A DNA stretch of 64,000 bases, from the NCBI RefSeq assembly GCF_037392515.1, contig NC_090280.1:22573118-22637117 (forward strand). The letters run 5' to 3'. Source of the stretch: Haliotis asinina (lineage: Eukaryota; Mollusca; Gastropoda; Lepetellida; Haliotidae). The position numbers were made by a program, and so were the translations under genes. Within the stretch, counting starts at the first letter, position 1, and the number at the start of each line of letters is the position of its first letter. Below are positions 40,389 through 52,715 of the stretch, one piece after another. The notes below the pieces were generated by a model. It saw only the letters and a program-made list of their open reading frames with translations. It was not told where the DNA came from and did not search any database.

Positions 40389-43300
40389 CTGTAATCACAA
40401 CATTACACTTATGTTGCACTTGGCCATAGGTGCATGCATTTTTCTTTCAAGCAGTGTGCAACGGAAATCACCTCCTATAAACCACTTCAACTATGGTCAT
40501 AGATTTCCAAAACATTTTAAGCAAATTGTGCATCAGTTACATAGATACATTTGCTACTTTCTCTGTCATTTCCACAGGTAATCGATGCCGGCGTTTATCT
40601 AAGATTTCTAAAGGTACGTTGACTAAATGGTCTTTGACACAGAAGACAGCAACCGTTGATATGAAGATTTGTTCACTAGTTATTACGATGACTGACTCCA
40701 GCACTTAAAATAAAAACATGAAAACGTGTACCTGTTGTCCTGGTTCTCTGCAAGTAAAACAAAAGACTGAGTAACAGTAAAGAATTAGTCGCTCTCAGAC
40801 TAGTCCATCAACATCACCAAAACTAGAACACCATAAATATGGCTTCATTGTGCTCATATGGGGAATCGAACCTGCGTCTGTGGCGTGAACACCCTATCCA
40901 CTGGCCTACCGACCGCTCCATTACTGAATAAAGGAATCAAAACAACTTCACAAACTAAAATGAGAAGAAAATATTGCAGCACGTCAAGGTGAACCACGGA
41001 TATGCCCGTATACTGTTCGACGCTGCATTCAACAATATCCCAGCTAGACTACGCTTGTCTGATACACGCCAGACTTGCCGAGAACACCCAGTGGTTGATA
41101 TAAAGAGCGTCGATTTACGCAACTGGGATACGTCGGAAAAACATGCATGAGCATAATCAACCAGCGTTTCTCACCTGTTGTAACAAGCATGGTTGTTGAA
41201 GTTCTGACCAGGCCCTCACGTTGGGGTAAATTTTTGTTGGTTGTGGTGTGGAGGGGTGGGGGTTGAAACTTACATTGCATGCAAAAATATTCATGCATTC
41301 GTTGTACCTTTCACGTCCCTGCAAACAAGAACAGTGACTGCTGCCACCACAACTGCCACAGCAGTCAGCATAATGGAGTAGACAGCTACGATGGGGACGA
41401 TGTCGTCTACGTTTGCATCACCTTCTGATACATAACAAAGATGACACATATCTGTATTAAGTATGATAATTCATGTGACAATATAGCGACGTATTTCACC
41501 ATGGTGTATTTTCTAGTTCCTGTTACAGCACTAAATAACTTTATGACATAAATAATGTCAACTGACAAAACAGTATTTTGCTCTACAAGAACTATGACAC
41601 AATAAAGTAAGCAAGCGATGAATACGGAAGAATCATTCACCGGGATGACCATTACAGCTCTCCAGACTAGTGGATCCTTTTCCCCAACACGGCCTATCAC
41701 CAATATCTGGTAGTGCTTTATGAACACTAGTACTGAGAAATGTCTTAAGTATTCGGACATCTAGAATATCCGACTCTATTTACAATGTTATAGCTATTCT
41801 ATTATGGCTATTCCAGACTAAATAATCGGGGGTTTTGGTATCCTTGGTTGGTTTGAGACACGAGTCCTGTTCCAGGCTTTAGACACTAGCCAGTTCGTGC
41901 TACGTTTACTCGACATATCAGTACCCTATACGGCAGTTCGAGTTTCACAGTCGTTACACATCATGCTAGTTGTTAACCTTCAAACACCAACCTTCTATTT
42001 CCTGGTAGCTCCCATCGTTTTCATCTTCCCTGTGATACGACACCACACTGGTAAAAGGGAACATTGAACGTGAGTATAATGAGAGGAAATTATTAAGCTG
42101 TGACACGCTCTCAGTTCATATCGCGCTCCTAGTCGTGTATAGTTTTGTCTGGTTGGTTTGTTCTTTAACGCCACACTCAGCAATATGACAACTATATGTT
42201 GACGATCTATAAATAAATGGTCTTGGATCACATAATCCAGTGTTCAACAGCACAAGCATCGATCCCGTTCGTCAGCTTTTACGACAAGTATGGGTTGATG
42301 AAAATCACTTTACCACGGGTAATTACACCAATGTGGTGATGAAATATTTATTCATCTTACTTGAAGATTGATGAACATACTCACCGATGACGAGCACATC
42401 CTCTCTCTGAAAGTTTAAAGTGTGTGGGAACAATTATGCATACAAACTTAAAGTATATATTTATTTCTTGCACACTGATGTTACCATTTTTTCTCCATTT
42501 AGAAGTTTAAGAGTTTAAGAGATACTGTACATCATACGGTATGAGTTTCAGTCGAAGGTCAATCAGTGCTAATAGTTGTCAGAATTATAAAATGTTAATA
42601 GACCTGTAGTTTTGGTTGCAAACGGTTCCGGACTGTTTTTCAGACATTCTACATAACACTACCCCTTAAATAATTCGTATGACCTGTTTAACGTCATCTG
42701 AATCAACCGATGTGACGTACTAGAATGACGTCCAGCACCAACCTACTATCTCCTCGTAGCCTCCGCCTGTGTCTGCGTCACGGGTGTAAGTGACAACGCT
42801 GGGGGAAGGAAATGTAGAAAGTGGTTGGAATCAAGAATATTTACAAAAAAACAATCAGCTGTCCTGAGACACAAAATTTTGCAAAAGGACAAAATAGTTG
42901 TTACAGTTATATGCATGAATGTGTTCACAAAATGGGTAAGCAAGTTATCAGTATTTGAAGCTCTTCTAACGTTTGCCTGAAAGAACGAACTCTTTTTGAC
43001 ACCAACAGCTCATTAGCGATGTGCCATTAATTCTGCTTGGGCTTATGCCTCACATATACTGCTACTGATAAGTGAAATAGAGCTAATCAAATCACTGTAT
43101 TTGTGATTAAGTGTTTCCACAATAGCAGCTACTACATAATTTTAAGTCAGCTGTTTACACATTTGGCCTTACTCACCGATTATATGTGCATCCTCTACCT
43201 GAAACAAATAATTTTGTGTAAATAATGACATATCCACAATGTTAGATGCAAAATAGAAGATAAACGAATTTCCGGTATAATTATACATCTTTGAAGTGGA

Positions 43301-46300
43301 AATAACTATCTTGCTATTTGTAGAACGACATGTTTATAGAACGACATGTTTGTACAACGACATGTTTGTAGAACAAACGCAACCTGAGTAACACCAGTGT
43401 CTTGAGGCATGAATGTCGATTAAAACTAGTGTCCTGGAGCCAATGTAAACATAAACTTGGAAACTGAAGTCCATTAAACATGTAAATTTGTGCACACTGT
43501 TGATATATATCCTCTTCAAGCATCATCTTGAAGGTTCCATACAGAATTACTTTAGAAACGCGAGTATCATATTATCATTCATTATGGAGGATGCAAAACG
43601 AACAGAAACTGTGCTCAAATTAATCTGACTTTCACAGATGAACTTGACGCATACCAAGAAATGCCCACGTGACCCACCATTTGCTGGAAATCAACATTTC
43701 ACCTGCAAAATCCGTGAAAATGCATAAACGTGGCGTTTTCACAACACATTGTCAGATCAGTCAACTGTGTACCAAAATCACACCGAAATTTTGAACTGCA
43801 CCAAATTGTTGACTTGGGCACAACATGCGATCGAGCACATCCTTGCCAACCATGTGTCTAGCCCGAGATCGCCGCATACAAGTTCAAGCCAGCCTCCAGA
43901 ACAGATATTACCATTCATGGAAGAAGGGATATCGTCAGTCTCCAGACGGTACGATAGCGATTACGTCAGCAAGGGCTGCGTGCGCATAAGTATTCTATTC
44001 ACTGACGAGTCCTCATTTCATCTCAGTCATGCGTATACAAGGATCAGAGTGACGTGGACAGCGTAACGCTGATTGTTGAGTTCAGCAGCGTTGAGGGAAG
44101 CGTATTACTAATGATTTGTTGAGAGACTGATAGTCATGACAGGACACGTGTGGACGTCTGCCGTAGTCGAGTTACAGCTCAAAATGATACTTACTGAGAA
44201 CAAGAGTCGTTCCTGCTCCCAGCATGGCGCCAGATCAACGTCTTCACATTTTGCAGGAGGATTATGCAAATGACGGTCATAACCGTTACTGACATTGGCT
44301 CTGTGAAAGTTTTGAGCGCGTTTGGAAATAAATTTGATCCCTTCAACGTTATCGTTAATTCAACTTTGCACTGACTACTTTTGTTTTTTCTTGTGTTTCA
44401 ACCCTGATTGACAATTTCAGTGTCAAGAGGGACAAGTTCTTTTCTTCGTTTAAAACGGAGATTCAACGTCTTATCCCAATGGTGCGTTTCTAAAGTAGTT
44501 CAGTATACTTCACAGTCTCCTCTCACAATCTGTCCTCTTTCAAACTCTTCCTTAAAGTCGGTCTCAGATTCCATTTCCCCACAACAGACATGGCCTTCTT
44601 CCTTGATGAATATTCACCATCAAGGACACTTTTACATTTAATCAAGATACACCACAGACACGTCACAAATCACACCTAGAGAGAATCAGTTAATATAGGT
44701 AGGACAAAAATCATCATTTCCTTGAAAATGTATCACATGTCAGTATGAAGTGAAATAATTATCAGCCAGCTTTCTACTGAGTATGGGTGGAAATAGACAT
44801 CAGACGCTACATACCAAAGTATTGTTACATGTTTTGCAGACAAAGAAGAGGCATCAAATCAATACTTCATTAGTACTGCTTAACATTTCTATAGGAGTAT
44901 ATATGTATATGAGTTGTGGGGTAAAACTGTTTAAAGTACTACTCTGGTAACTATCTGATCCCCCATCCCCACCTTCCTAACCAGCGCGTCGTTTTCCCAG
45001 ACTGTCATACATTATTCACTACATATAAGAAAGTGCAAAGGGATAACTTACTGACGATGCACTGAACACATACACACGCACACACGCACACACGCACACA
45101 CGCACTCACGCACACGCACACGCACACGCACAAGCATCCACTCAACACGCTATTAAGTGAGATCGGTATATGTAATTACTGAACCAAAGTGTTTGTGAGT
45201 TCTAGTCATTCACTGTCACATCACACCGTTTTACCTCCACGTCTCTGTTTTCTACAAACAACAACCATGACGACGACAGTGATGATCACGATCAGGATGG
45301 AGCAGACAGCAGTCACTGGGACGATGGAAACGACACCGGATTCATTAAGCTCACGTGCTGAAACATTTAATATGGACAATATTCAGTTTAGTATTGTATA
45401 ATCCTGTTTACTTTTCAGAAACAAACAACATCCAAGATATGTTGCTTTATTTAAGGTACATGATGTGAGTGAGTAAATGAGTGGAGTTTTATATCACTTA
45501 TAACCCAGAAACATCACCCCTCTCAAGAAGATTTTATTTAGGTTCATGGCATGTCAACCGGGTTGACCCTTCCGATGTTCATCTAAAATGACACTTTCCA
45601 ACTGCAATACAACCAGTTGCGTTCTCAATACAACACCCATCGATCCATCTTCATAGAGGGATCCAATAATAATGGTCAAGTTGCCAGTGCTACTGTCATT
45701 GCATCCATTTGAAGGGAGTAAAAACTTTATTACATATCTCATGCAAACATAATCTTGAATTTTACATATTCTGTCACAAAGCATGTTTCCGGAATCTGTG
45801 GAGGCCTTACTGAAGACCTCTAGTGTCAGGTTGCGTGATGCACTCCCATGGCTGTTGTTGACGTGACACGTGTACTGTCCAGACACAGACACATATATAG
45901 CTGGTATAGACAACACAGCCTTCCTGTGTCCTGTAATCACCATCTGTCTGGATGTGTCCCACCAGGTTACAGTGCAGGCAGGGTTACAGTCAGCAGAACA
46001 TCTCACTGTTACAGGTTTCCCTTCTTCTACCTCCAGATTGTCCCTTGTGCCGTGAAACTGTATCTGGTCAGGTCCATCTGCAAAGCATGTGATATAATCA
46101 GAAATAATAATTTGATAACTTGATATTTTCTTCTATCATACCAATACCACTGTATATCAATTTCACTTGAATTAATTTTTCATCAACTTTCGGTTTAGAC
46201 TTTTGAAGTTGGTTAGGTTTTATTTTTTACTCAATGCCTATTCTACTTTTAGTGTTGATCACATCTACATCTGCTAGCCTTGTCGAGTCTAGGCTCACCA

Positions 46301-49300
46301 ATATAAGACTCCCAGTTTCAAAGATCTTACTGTTGTCACGAAAATATTACATTCAAATGCAAACGACGACACATTACGCACATTCTGTTTTTGTTCCTCT
46401 AAGTCATACGTGTACGTATCAGTCAGGTATTCCGACTGGATGGTCGAACGCGACCGCAGCAGGGGAAACGTCCAATGTTTTCTTTGTACGAGCTGGATAG
46501 CCGCTCAACTGTGATTTTGTTAACAGTGAGAATCTACAGTCAACTGTATTTTGTATGTACACGTCCGATATTGTCATTTGTATGCTCCGCCTGACCAACG
46601 TTGACAGTTCGATTCATGTATTATCTTGACGTTCCTGTATATCTCATCTGATGCCCTTACGATTATATCTCTAATGCTCAGTGCCTGTACCAGATATTGT
46701 CAACGTTTCATGCATTTTACCGTATTCTTAATTGTAAACCCAATATTGTCACGATTTTAAAAAGAAGCGTTTTTGAGGACAAAAGCCCCTTGAGTGAGTG
46801 AGTGAGTGAGTAGGTTGAGTTTTACGCCGCACTCAGCAATATTCCAGCCATATAGCAGCGGCCTATAAAAAAATCGAGTCTGGACCAGACAATCCAGTGA
46901 TCAATAACATGACCATCGATCTGCGCAAATGGGAACCGATGACATGTGTCAACCAAGTCAGCGAGCCTGACCACCCCATTCCGCTAGTCGCGTCCTACGA
47001 CAAGCAGAGTCGCTTTTTATGGCAAGCATAGGTTGCTGAAGGCCTATTCTACCCCGGGACCTTTACGGGTACTCGTCGATAAATCACGGTAGATTATTTT
47101 TCCGATAATTTTCTTGCATCTGTGCATGGTCAGAGTTTTCAGGGTCAAATCACACACTCCTGACTGAAAATTGTAAACATGAAATTTTCATGCCATACTT
47201 TCAATCGCTTTGATCTGATTCAGTACATATTATGTATTGTTAGTTTTGTGTTGATCTTGTGTATTTCAGCTGAGTGGTCCGTGCCCGTTTTTTTTCCTCA
47301 TTTAAAATATATGTCCAGGTGAGAAACAATGACATGACATAATTTTAAAGTGTTCGTGTATATTGGACATAACACCTGACACCGCTTGCCTTTGAAGCTG
47401 AAAGCCTTCACCACAGATTCTGGCTGTGTTCTCTTCCGAAAGTTCTATATCAACGGACACCAGTAATGCCCTTTTGTTAGCGCTATGAGTATACCTGGTG
47501 TGGAGTTTGGAGCTATATAAATGGACACAATATTATGTAGCCGTCATTAACTCCTATCAGAACCACAAAAGTACTATCATAATAATGATTCAGGACATAA
47601 AGGTTCCATGTAAGTTGCATACTAAGTTGCATAGATATGCGAGGTTCCTGTACCGTAAACAAAGGTACGTTCTTACTCACAGAGGACATCCAGTATATGT
47701 CCGTGACTCCAGTCAGACACCAGACCCTCCTCCACAGCCTGGCAACTGTAGGTGTCTCCCTGGTTCTCTCTGCTGACGTGGGTTATTGTCAGGTCATCTC
47801 CACTTGTAGGAGACTCATCACCAGATTCTAGCAGGGTCATGCCCCTCCTCCAGATGTAGGTCATGGTCAGTGGGGGATGGTCCGGGGATAGACTCCTGGA
47901 GGAGGAGGAACATGTGAGGGTAACATTCTCACCTGATACAGGTGAGGCAGGTCCGGTGATAGTAGGTGTGGCTGGCTTCTCTGTGAAAAATGTAACAGAT
48001 GATCCGAGACTTTAACACCAATGCCAATAAACATGGTTTTACTAAATGTGTGGTTGGCCTCTCTGTAAAAAATGTTTTACAATATGAATCCACTGAGACA
48101 TAATAAACTGAATAAAGTAAATGCTCTGACACTTTTATTTATTAAGTATTTGCCTTTATTGTCAATTAAATAAGCGCCAGCGACTCGCTAATACTCCTAA
48201 CCGGTTTGTTGATTAAAAGTACATGTACGACACAACTACATTCCCCTTGGTCAAATGAATAAATCTTTTGCCCGGAGAGAGGGGGTTGGCTGGATTGATC
48301 CCAAGGTGCGTCGCAAAAAAAGACGTTAGATATGCTGGATGTTGTTACAGACAGATAGTTTATTTGACATATCACAGGATCTGAAAGTATAAAACTAGCA
48401 CGCTCCTGGCGTTCACAGAAGTTGTCTAGTGCATCACAGCGTTCCATTAGCTCACGTCTGATATCATCATATAGCGGACATCTTAAAAGGACATGACATT
48501 CGTCTTCGACTTCGTCTTCATCTGTACAAATAGAGCATGTTACACTTTCGGGATTAATAAAATTCGGATATACTGCGAGTAAGTTCTTGGTTGGACTGTT
48601 GTTTTAACACCGCACTTAACAACCTTCCATATATATGGGGGCGATCTGTAAATAATCGAGTCTGGACCAGACAACCCGGTGATCAACATCATGAGCATAC
48701 ATCTATGCAATTGGGATACGATGACATGTGTCAACCAAGTCAGCGGATCTGACTACCCGATCCCGTTAGTCGCCTCTTACGACAAGCAAGGGGTAATGAA
48801 GACCAATTCTACCCCGGATCTGTGAGTAGGCTTGCAAGCGCACGCATGCACACGTCTTTATATATCCTTAATTACGTTTTAATGTAGGCGCATTCTTTTA
48901 CTTATCTACCGTTCTGTTAACTCCACTCAGTACTTACGCACTACAACGAGGACCTGTCTACATCCAGTAACTTCCTCTCCATTGGTTCCCTGACAGTAGT
49001 AAGTACCAGCGTCCTGTACAGTAACATTGTAGATGGTAAACCTCAACAGTCCGGTCTGTGATGGTGAGTCCTCCCCGGTGTATCTGATCCTGGTCCTGTG
49101 ACCGGTGTGACTGTTGTTGAGTACCATTACACGGTGTGACTTGGGCTGGACCACTAACAGCCTCTCAACTACCGAACCATTCACCCATACACAATAGATG
49201 AAGCTGACATTGTCTGGGTTCATGGCCATGGTAACGTCTTCACCAACACGTGTAACAGTGTATTCATTTGTCATGGAGACTAGAGCTGTATACGAAAAGG

Positions 49301-49468
49301 TAATTAAAATCAGAACTCAGTAACACTAGATACGTTGACACGCTAGACGTTGCGAAAGATTAAACTGAAAAGCAACTTAATCAGAGATTCAATATATATT
49401 TCAGTTTTCGAAGACAGATACATACCAAACCCATATAGAGCTACAGACGCAGTGACACCCAGAAACAT
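40205..49468 (-). CDS. IgSF tyrosine-tail receptor gene 2 (complete model)
   Basis: The clearest complete locus. Exons: signal-a 49468-49426, V-a 49285-48938, Ig-A 47980-47681, Ig-B 46077-45811, TM-1 45357-45235, microexon a 43198-43177, YEEI exon 42798-42743, microexon b 42406-42385, YQEI exon 42047-41992, optional TM-2 41424-41308, 16-nt microexon 40747-40732, terminal exon 40388-40205. Without TM-2 the sum is 1437 nt (478 residues plus stop); with it 1554 nt. Every junction is phase-compatible. The product is a signal peptide, a V-like domain without the usual B-strand Cys, two Ig domains joined by a YGPDQI linker, one membrane span with CRKQRR stop-transfer, and a tail with YEEI, YQEI, YLTV and YERL. 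A broken V-b module lies upstream at 53.1-54.3 kb. Likely a signalling surface receptor; ligand unknown. Confidence 0.78.
40732..40747 (-). CDS. Gene 2 16-nt microexon (ENQDN)
   Basis: Same 16 nt and flanks as in gene 1; phase 1 to 2. Confidence 0.65.
40996..41140 (+). mobile_element. Old SINE relic
   Basis: Paralogue of 16036-16170, heavily diverged. Confidence 0.35.
41308..41424 (-). CDS. Gene 2 second membrane exon TM-2 (117 nt)
   Basis: xGDANVDDIVPIVAVYSIML followed by AVAVVVAAVTVLVCRDVK, ending G/GTACAA. Phase 1-1 cassette like gene 1 and gene 3. Gene 2 Ig-B ends in A, so here a direct Ig-B to TM-2 join (AAA) would also be open. Confidence 0.67.
41992..42047 (-). CDS. Gene 2 YQEI tyrosine exon (56 nt)
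   Basis: VVSYHREDENDGSYQEIE; acceptor TTACCAG, donor GAAG/GTTGG; phase 2 to 1. Confidence 0.72.
42149..42320 (+). mobile_element. SINE, diverged
   Basis: Paralogue of 17350-17540, with GCCACACTCAGCAATAT and a TTTACGACAAGTATGGGTTG remnant. Confidence 0.6.
42385..42406 (-). CDS. Gene 2 microexon b (22 nt)
   Basis: CTTTCAG/AGAGAGG...CATCG/GTGAGTA, reading ERGCARHR with its split codons. Paralogous to microexon a (GRGCTYNR). Confidence 0.65.
42743..42798 (-). CDS. Gene 2 YEEI tyrosine exon (56 nt)
   Basis: VVTYTRDADTGGGYEEIV; acceptor CCCCCAG, donor GTAG/GTTGG; phase 2 to 1. Confidence 0.73.
43177..43198 (-). CDS. Gene 2 microexon a (22 nt)
   Basis: GTTTCAG/GTAGAGG...AATCG/GTGAGTA, giving GRGCTYNR with split codons at both ends. 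Confidence 0.65.
43199..45234. other. Intron between TM-1 and microexon a of gene 2
   Basis: No exon recognised. Paralogous to the matching introns of genes 1 and 3. Includes an (ACACGC)n tract at 45065-45135. Confidence 0.5.
45065..45135. repeat. (ACACGC)n microsatellite
   Basis: CACACGCACACACGCACACG run, expanded differently in gene 3 (63690-63800). Confidence 0.9.
45235..45357 (-). CDS. Gene 2 transmembrane exon TM-1 (123 nt)
   Basis: TRELNESGVVSIVPVTAVCS, then ILIVIITVVVMVVV and CRKQRRG. Acceptor TTTCAG, donor GGAG/GTAAAAC. Confidence 0.8.
45811..46077 (-). CDS. Gene 2 Ig-B domain exon (267 nt)
   Basis: YGPDQIQFHGTRDNLEVEEG start, CSADCNPACTVTWWD, and YTCHVNNSHGSASRNLTLEV end. Phase 1-1; donor TTCA/GTAAGG. 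Confidence 0.78.
46078..47680. other. Intron between Ig-A and Ig-B of gene 2
   Basis: Contains a SINE (46793-47070) and, from 47090, sequence shared with the left edge of the window. No exon seen. Confidence 0.5.
46793..47070 (+). mobile_element. SINE (Haliotis-type family), near full length
   Basis: GTGAGTGAG run, TTTTACGCCGCACTCAGCAA, GAGTCTGGACCAGACAATCC, TACGACAAGCAGAGTCGC and GGGACCTTTACGGGT end. Little decayed. Confidence 0.88.
47681..47980 (-). CDS. Gene 2 Ig-A domain exon (300 nt)
   Basis: QKPATPTITGPASPVSGENV start, VTLTC, YIWRRGM and YSCQAVEEGLVS. Same boundaries as the other copies. Confidence 0.8.
48255..48549 (-). mobile_element. LINE 3' fragment (minus strand)
   Basis: Reads CSICTDEDEVEDECHVLLRC then PLYDDIRRELMERC. 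The Cys/His pattern with ED..H.L..CPLY..R resembles the C-terminal zinc-knuckle-like end of LINE polymerases. No RT core; absent from the paralogous intron of gene 0. Confidence 0.6.
48575..48821 (+). mobile_element. SINE, diverged (paralogue of 3957-4211)
   Basis: Same head and landmarks as the gene 0 copy, plus the GTCAACCAAGTCAGCG box. Confidence 0.7.
48938..49285 (-). CDS. Gene 2 V-a Ig-like exon (348 nt)
   Basis: V-like domain, two codons shorter near the N terminus (MTNEYTVTR). F strand VQDAGTYYCQ, G strand TGCRQVLVVV. The B strand has no Cys, but a Cys appears in the C strand (IYCVWVNG). Donor TGC/GTAAGT. Confidence 0.76.
49426..49468 (-). CDS. Gene 2 signal-a exon (43 nt)
   Basis: ATG at 49468 begins MFLGVTASVALYGF, ends G/GTATGT. 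Joined to V-a as GCT (Ala). Confidence 0.72.
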
Positions 49469-49528
49469 AGTCACTGCTGTGAGCAGAAACTGACAGATGC
49501 AGTGTCTGATATAATGCGTCGCATAATG

Positions 49529-49551
49529 TAGTTTCACTGGACAATATTTCC
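49529..49551 (-). promoter_or_regulatory. Conserved box upstream of gene 2 signal-a
   Basis: GGAAATATT..GAAACTA block 61-83 bp before the ATG, with the same TTTATAAG word as gene 0. Confidence 0.42.
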
Positions 49552-49675
49552 TTATAAACATTTCCCGGTGAACCTTACGTTGTGCCACGATATTGCCCTG
49601 TGAATAATATATGTTTTCTTGTGAATATGTCCTCCATCAACGCCCATATGGGTACAATGTGTGAAGCCCATTTCT

Positions 49676-49965
49676 GGTGATCACCCACTCATTCAGTCAC
49701 TGACCTACTGGTTCACTCATTCACCCACTCACTCACCATTCATCCACTACCTCATCCACCTATTCACTCACTCAACCACTCATTTACTCAACACCCACTC
49801 ACTCACTCACCCACTCATTTACTCAACACCCACTCACTCACTCATTCACTCACCCACCCAGTCACTCACCGACTTACCTATTCGCACCCTTCTTCGCTCA
49901 CTGATTCAGCCTTTCAAAAATTAATTCACAAATTCACTCACTGATTCACCAATCACCTATCATTT
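49676..49965. repeat. (CACT)n/(CATT)n tetranucleotide tract
   Basis: CACTCACTCACCCACTCATT type repeats, about 290 bp. The gene 0 counterpart (5100-5170) is much shorter. Confidence 0.9.
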
Positions 49966-52715
49966 TCACTGATTGTGCTGAAAAGTACTGTGTTTGACTC
50001 GGGCTATCGCTACAAGTGATACCTATTTAAAACATTGATAATCTGTCTACAAATCTGACATGACAAACAAATGAGTATTAAATGCTAAAATCTCAGTGCT
50101 TACAAAAACATTTTCGCCTCCTCCACAGCATGACTGCTTAATTTGAATACACCTCTCCACCCACACACCACTGCAACCCAACCACTCACACCGAGATTCA
50201 CCCTCTCGTGAACTGTCAACAGTAATATTCCCTCTATCAAACATTTACTGTTTGACCAGCTACGTCTTTCTCCTCTCTCACATACACACATACAAAATAT
50301 AATGCAGTACGAATATGGCAGATGGCGTTTTGATGTGAAGAATGAAACACCACTCCGAAATTTTGATAGCAAGTGTAAACCAGCGGGGGAGGGAAAATCC
50401 CAGGGATATAGAAACGAGTTCCGTACCTCCGTAAACTTTCTGCGAAGCAGATCTCCTGAACTATTTGTGATAGCTTTTTACACATGTCAAACATGATCCC
50501 AAGATGTGTGTTTTCGGGTTAGACCCAGATATGGTTCCATATGGTTTCCCCGTTTGGAAATGACTTAGCCTGTGATTAAAGGGATGTCAACTTGTTCAGA
50601 GCAGATCAGAGACACATGCCAAGCATAACTGATCCCTTTCGGGGATTAGACCCGGACATGAATCTTTTTAGGTTTCCATGTCCTTAGCAGATCACCCAAA
50701 CGTTTGCTTTATCAAACGTGGTACACATGTTCGCTATGTCCACCATGATTCCTAGATGTTCCTTTCGGGTGTTGCACCAGTGTGTGAAATTTGTTTGTTA
50801 TTTTTTCTTTGTTTGTTTGTTTCGTTGGTTGGGTTTTTTTTCTTTGCTTCCATGACAAGACGTTTGACATTGAAATTGGAACAGAACCTTAAAACTGTTC
50901 ACCATTGTTTCTCTAAACTTTGCAAATGGATAGGCCTGGTGGTATAGTGACGCCTTCTTTTAGGTTTGGATTTCTGAATAAAAATAAAATATTTTTGGCG
51001 TTTATATGGCAACAACTTCGACCTCGGCTGACTTTGGTGATAGTGTTCTTTCTAGGAGCAAAACTGTAAAACCTTACAAGCCTTTCACTCTGCCGTATGC
51101 ACACCAAAACACTGACATACAGTTGCGGGGGATATTGATGACTTTTGTCTTAATTGATCGTTCCTATTGACAGCAGGGAAATTATTTAGAGAGATATTCA
51201 ATCTACACAACTGAAGGAATATACAAATGTTCCTTATAAACCTCGATGCAAAATGCCTGCGATACTTGTGATCAAATTCCGTCCTTCACTTGATGAAGGG
51301 GAAGGAAGTAGTCCAGAAAAGTCGTGTTGTAAATAATAAAGAAGTTGTAAATCTGTACACGATGGAGTGGTTTCTCAGAAAGCTTCTCCACAGTGACCGA
51401 CTCTTGATAGACTTGGTGAAGGATTTCACTTGATGTACATCACTGTACTGTCGAGAAGTACATCACCATCAACAAAACCTTCTAACTTCAAACCTTGGCA
51501 CACAGAGACTAGCTGTGGAATTCCTTGTTTTCGTCATGAGTCTTGACATGCATCATCAGAGGATCATCACATAAATAAATATGTCAAAAAGTATACAATA
51601 AGATTCTGCCATGAAGAGCCTCCACATTAATCAAAACCCGGCCTACCGAATTGATTGGCATACACAAAGGATTAAGAAATTTAGAAGCGTCAGAATGGAA
51701 AATTTTAAAACAGTGAATCATCATATTTGAAAGGTATTTGTGACTAATAAGAATGAAGAAAGCAGCTATTTGTGCTGCATTGCAACATGGCCGTTACAGA
51801 CAATAAAATCGGTGATTTATGGATTAAGCATGAGCCAAAGTGAATCAATGTTTTGCAATATGGAAAGAACTAGATGACATTGAAAACTCTGTATCTGAAA
51901 AAGTTAATACAGCTTCTACAGGTACAGTTAAGTTCTATCTGAAGTGTTCCCAGAACGTTAGTGAAAAGACACTGAGAGAGCTTTGAAATGAAAAGTCAAG
52001 GGCTGTTTGAGTATAGGTAGGTTCGATTCTCCTTCTATGAAAACTTGCTGAAGTATGTTGCATTTTTGGCATTCATGCCAAAAATGGTACATTATGTGAC
52101 TAGTTTATATGCTTTGCTTATAATAGTCGCAGTGCTGTAGCCTTTGTTAGGTTCTTCCTCCCTTTTCCCCTTCATCATACACTTTAACTCATGTCACTTG
52201 CTCGTGTCATGCACAGTCAAGCTCCCCGCATCGCTCTTTGAAACACATTCACCCATAACAGCAATACACATGATGCTAAACCGGACAAATGGACAAAATA
52301 CATGTGGAACGATGGTGAAAATAGTGAATTCTTTACAAACTTTAGGTTACACTTTCACACTGGTAACACTTTTTCAGGAAGCAGCTGATCACACAAAAAC
52401 ATACATGATGGTACATTTGCTTTAACAAATGAGAACAGAACCGCTGTGGTGGGATTAGGAATTCAAAATATAAAGCATGAGAAATATGCGGCACTCAGAG
52501 CTCAAAGAGATCACAATGAAGAAAGACAGTTACGAACACTCTTCTAATATACTTTCAAATCCAAAACACATTCACAAGCTCCAACCCTAAATTATTTTGG
52601 GGAAACATTTTCAACTAATATCACAGTTGCTACGGTTGATAAATTGCCATTAAAATAGGTATAAGAAATATCCATCGAAATATCAAAATATTACACAGAC
52701 AAGTCTAAAATACTG
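49966..52715. repeat. Spacer between V-a and V-b of gene 2
   Basis: Near-collinear copy of 5190-7780. No exon recognised. Confidence 0.6.

Noticed and set aside
41992-42798. Classical ITAM in the tail
   Set aside because: YEEI and YQEI are more than 20 residues apart and lack the 6-8 residue spacing; they also lack the hydrophobic -2 residue of canonical ITIMs. I call them SH2-type docking motifs only.
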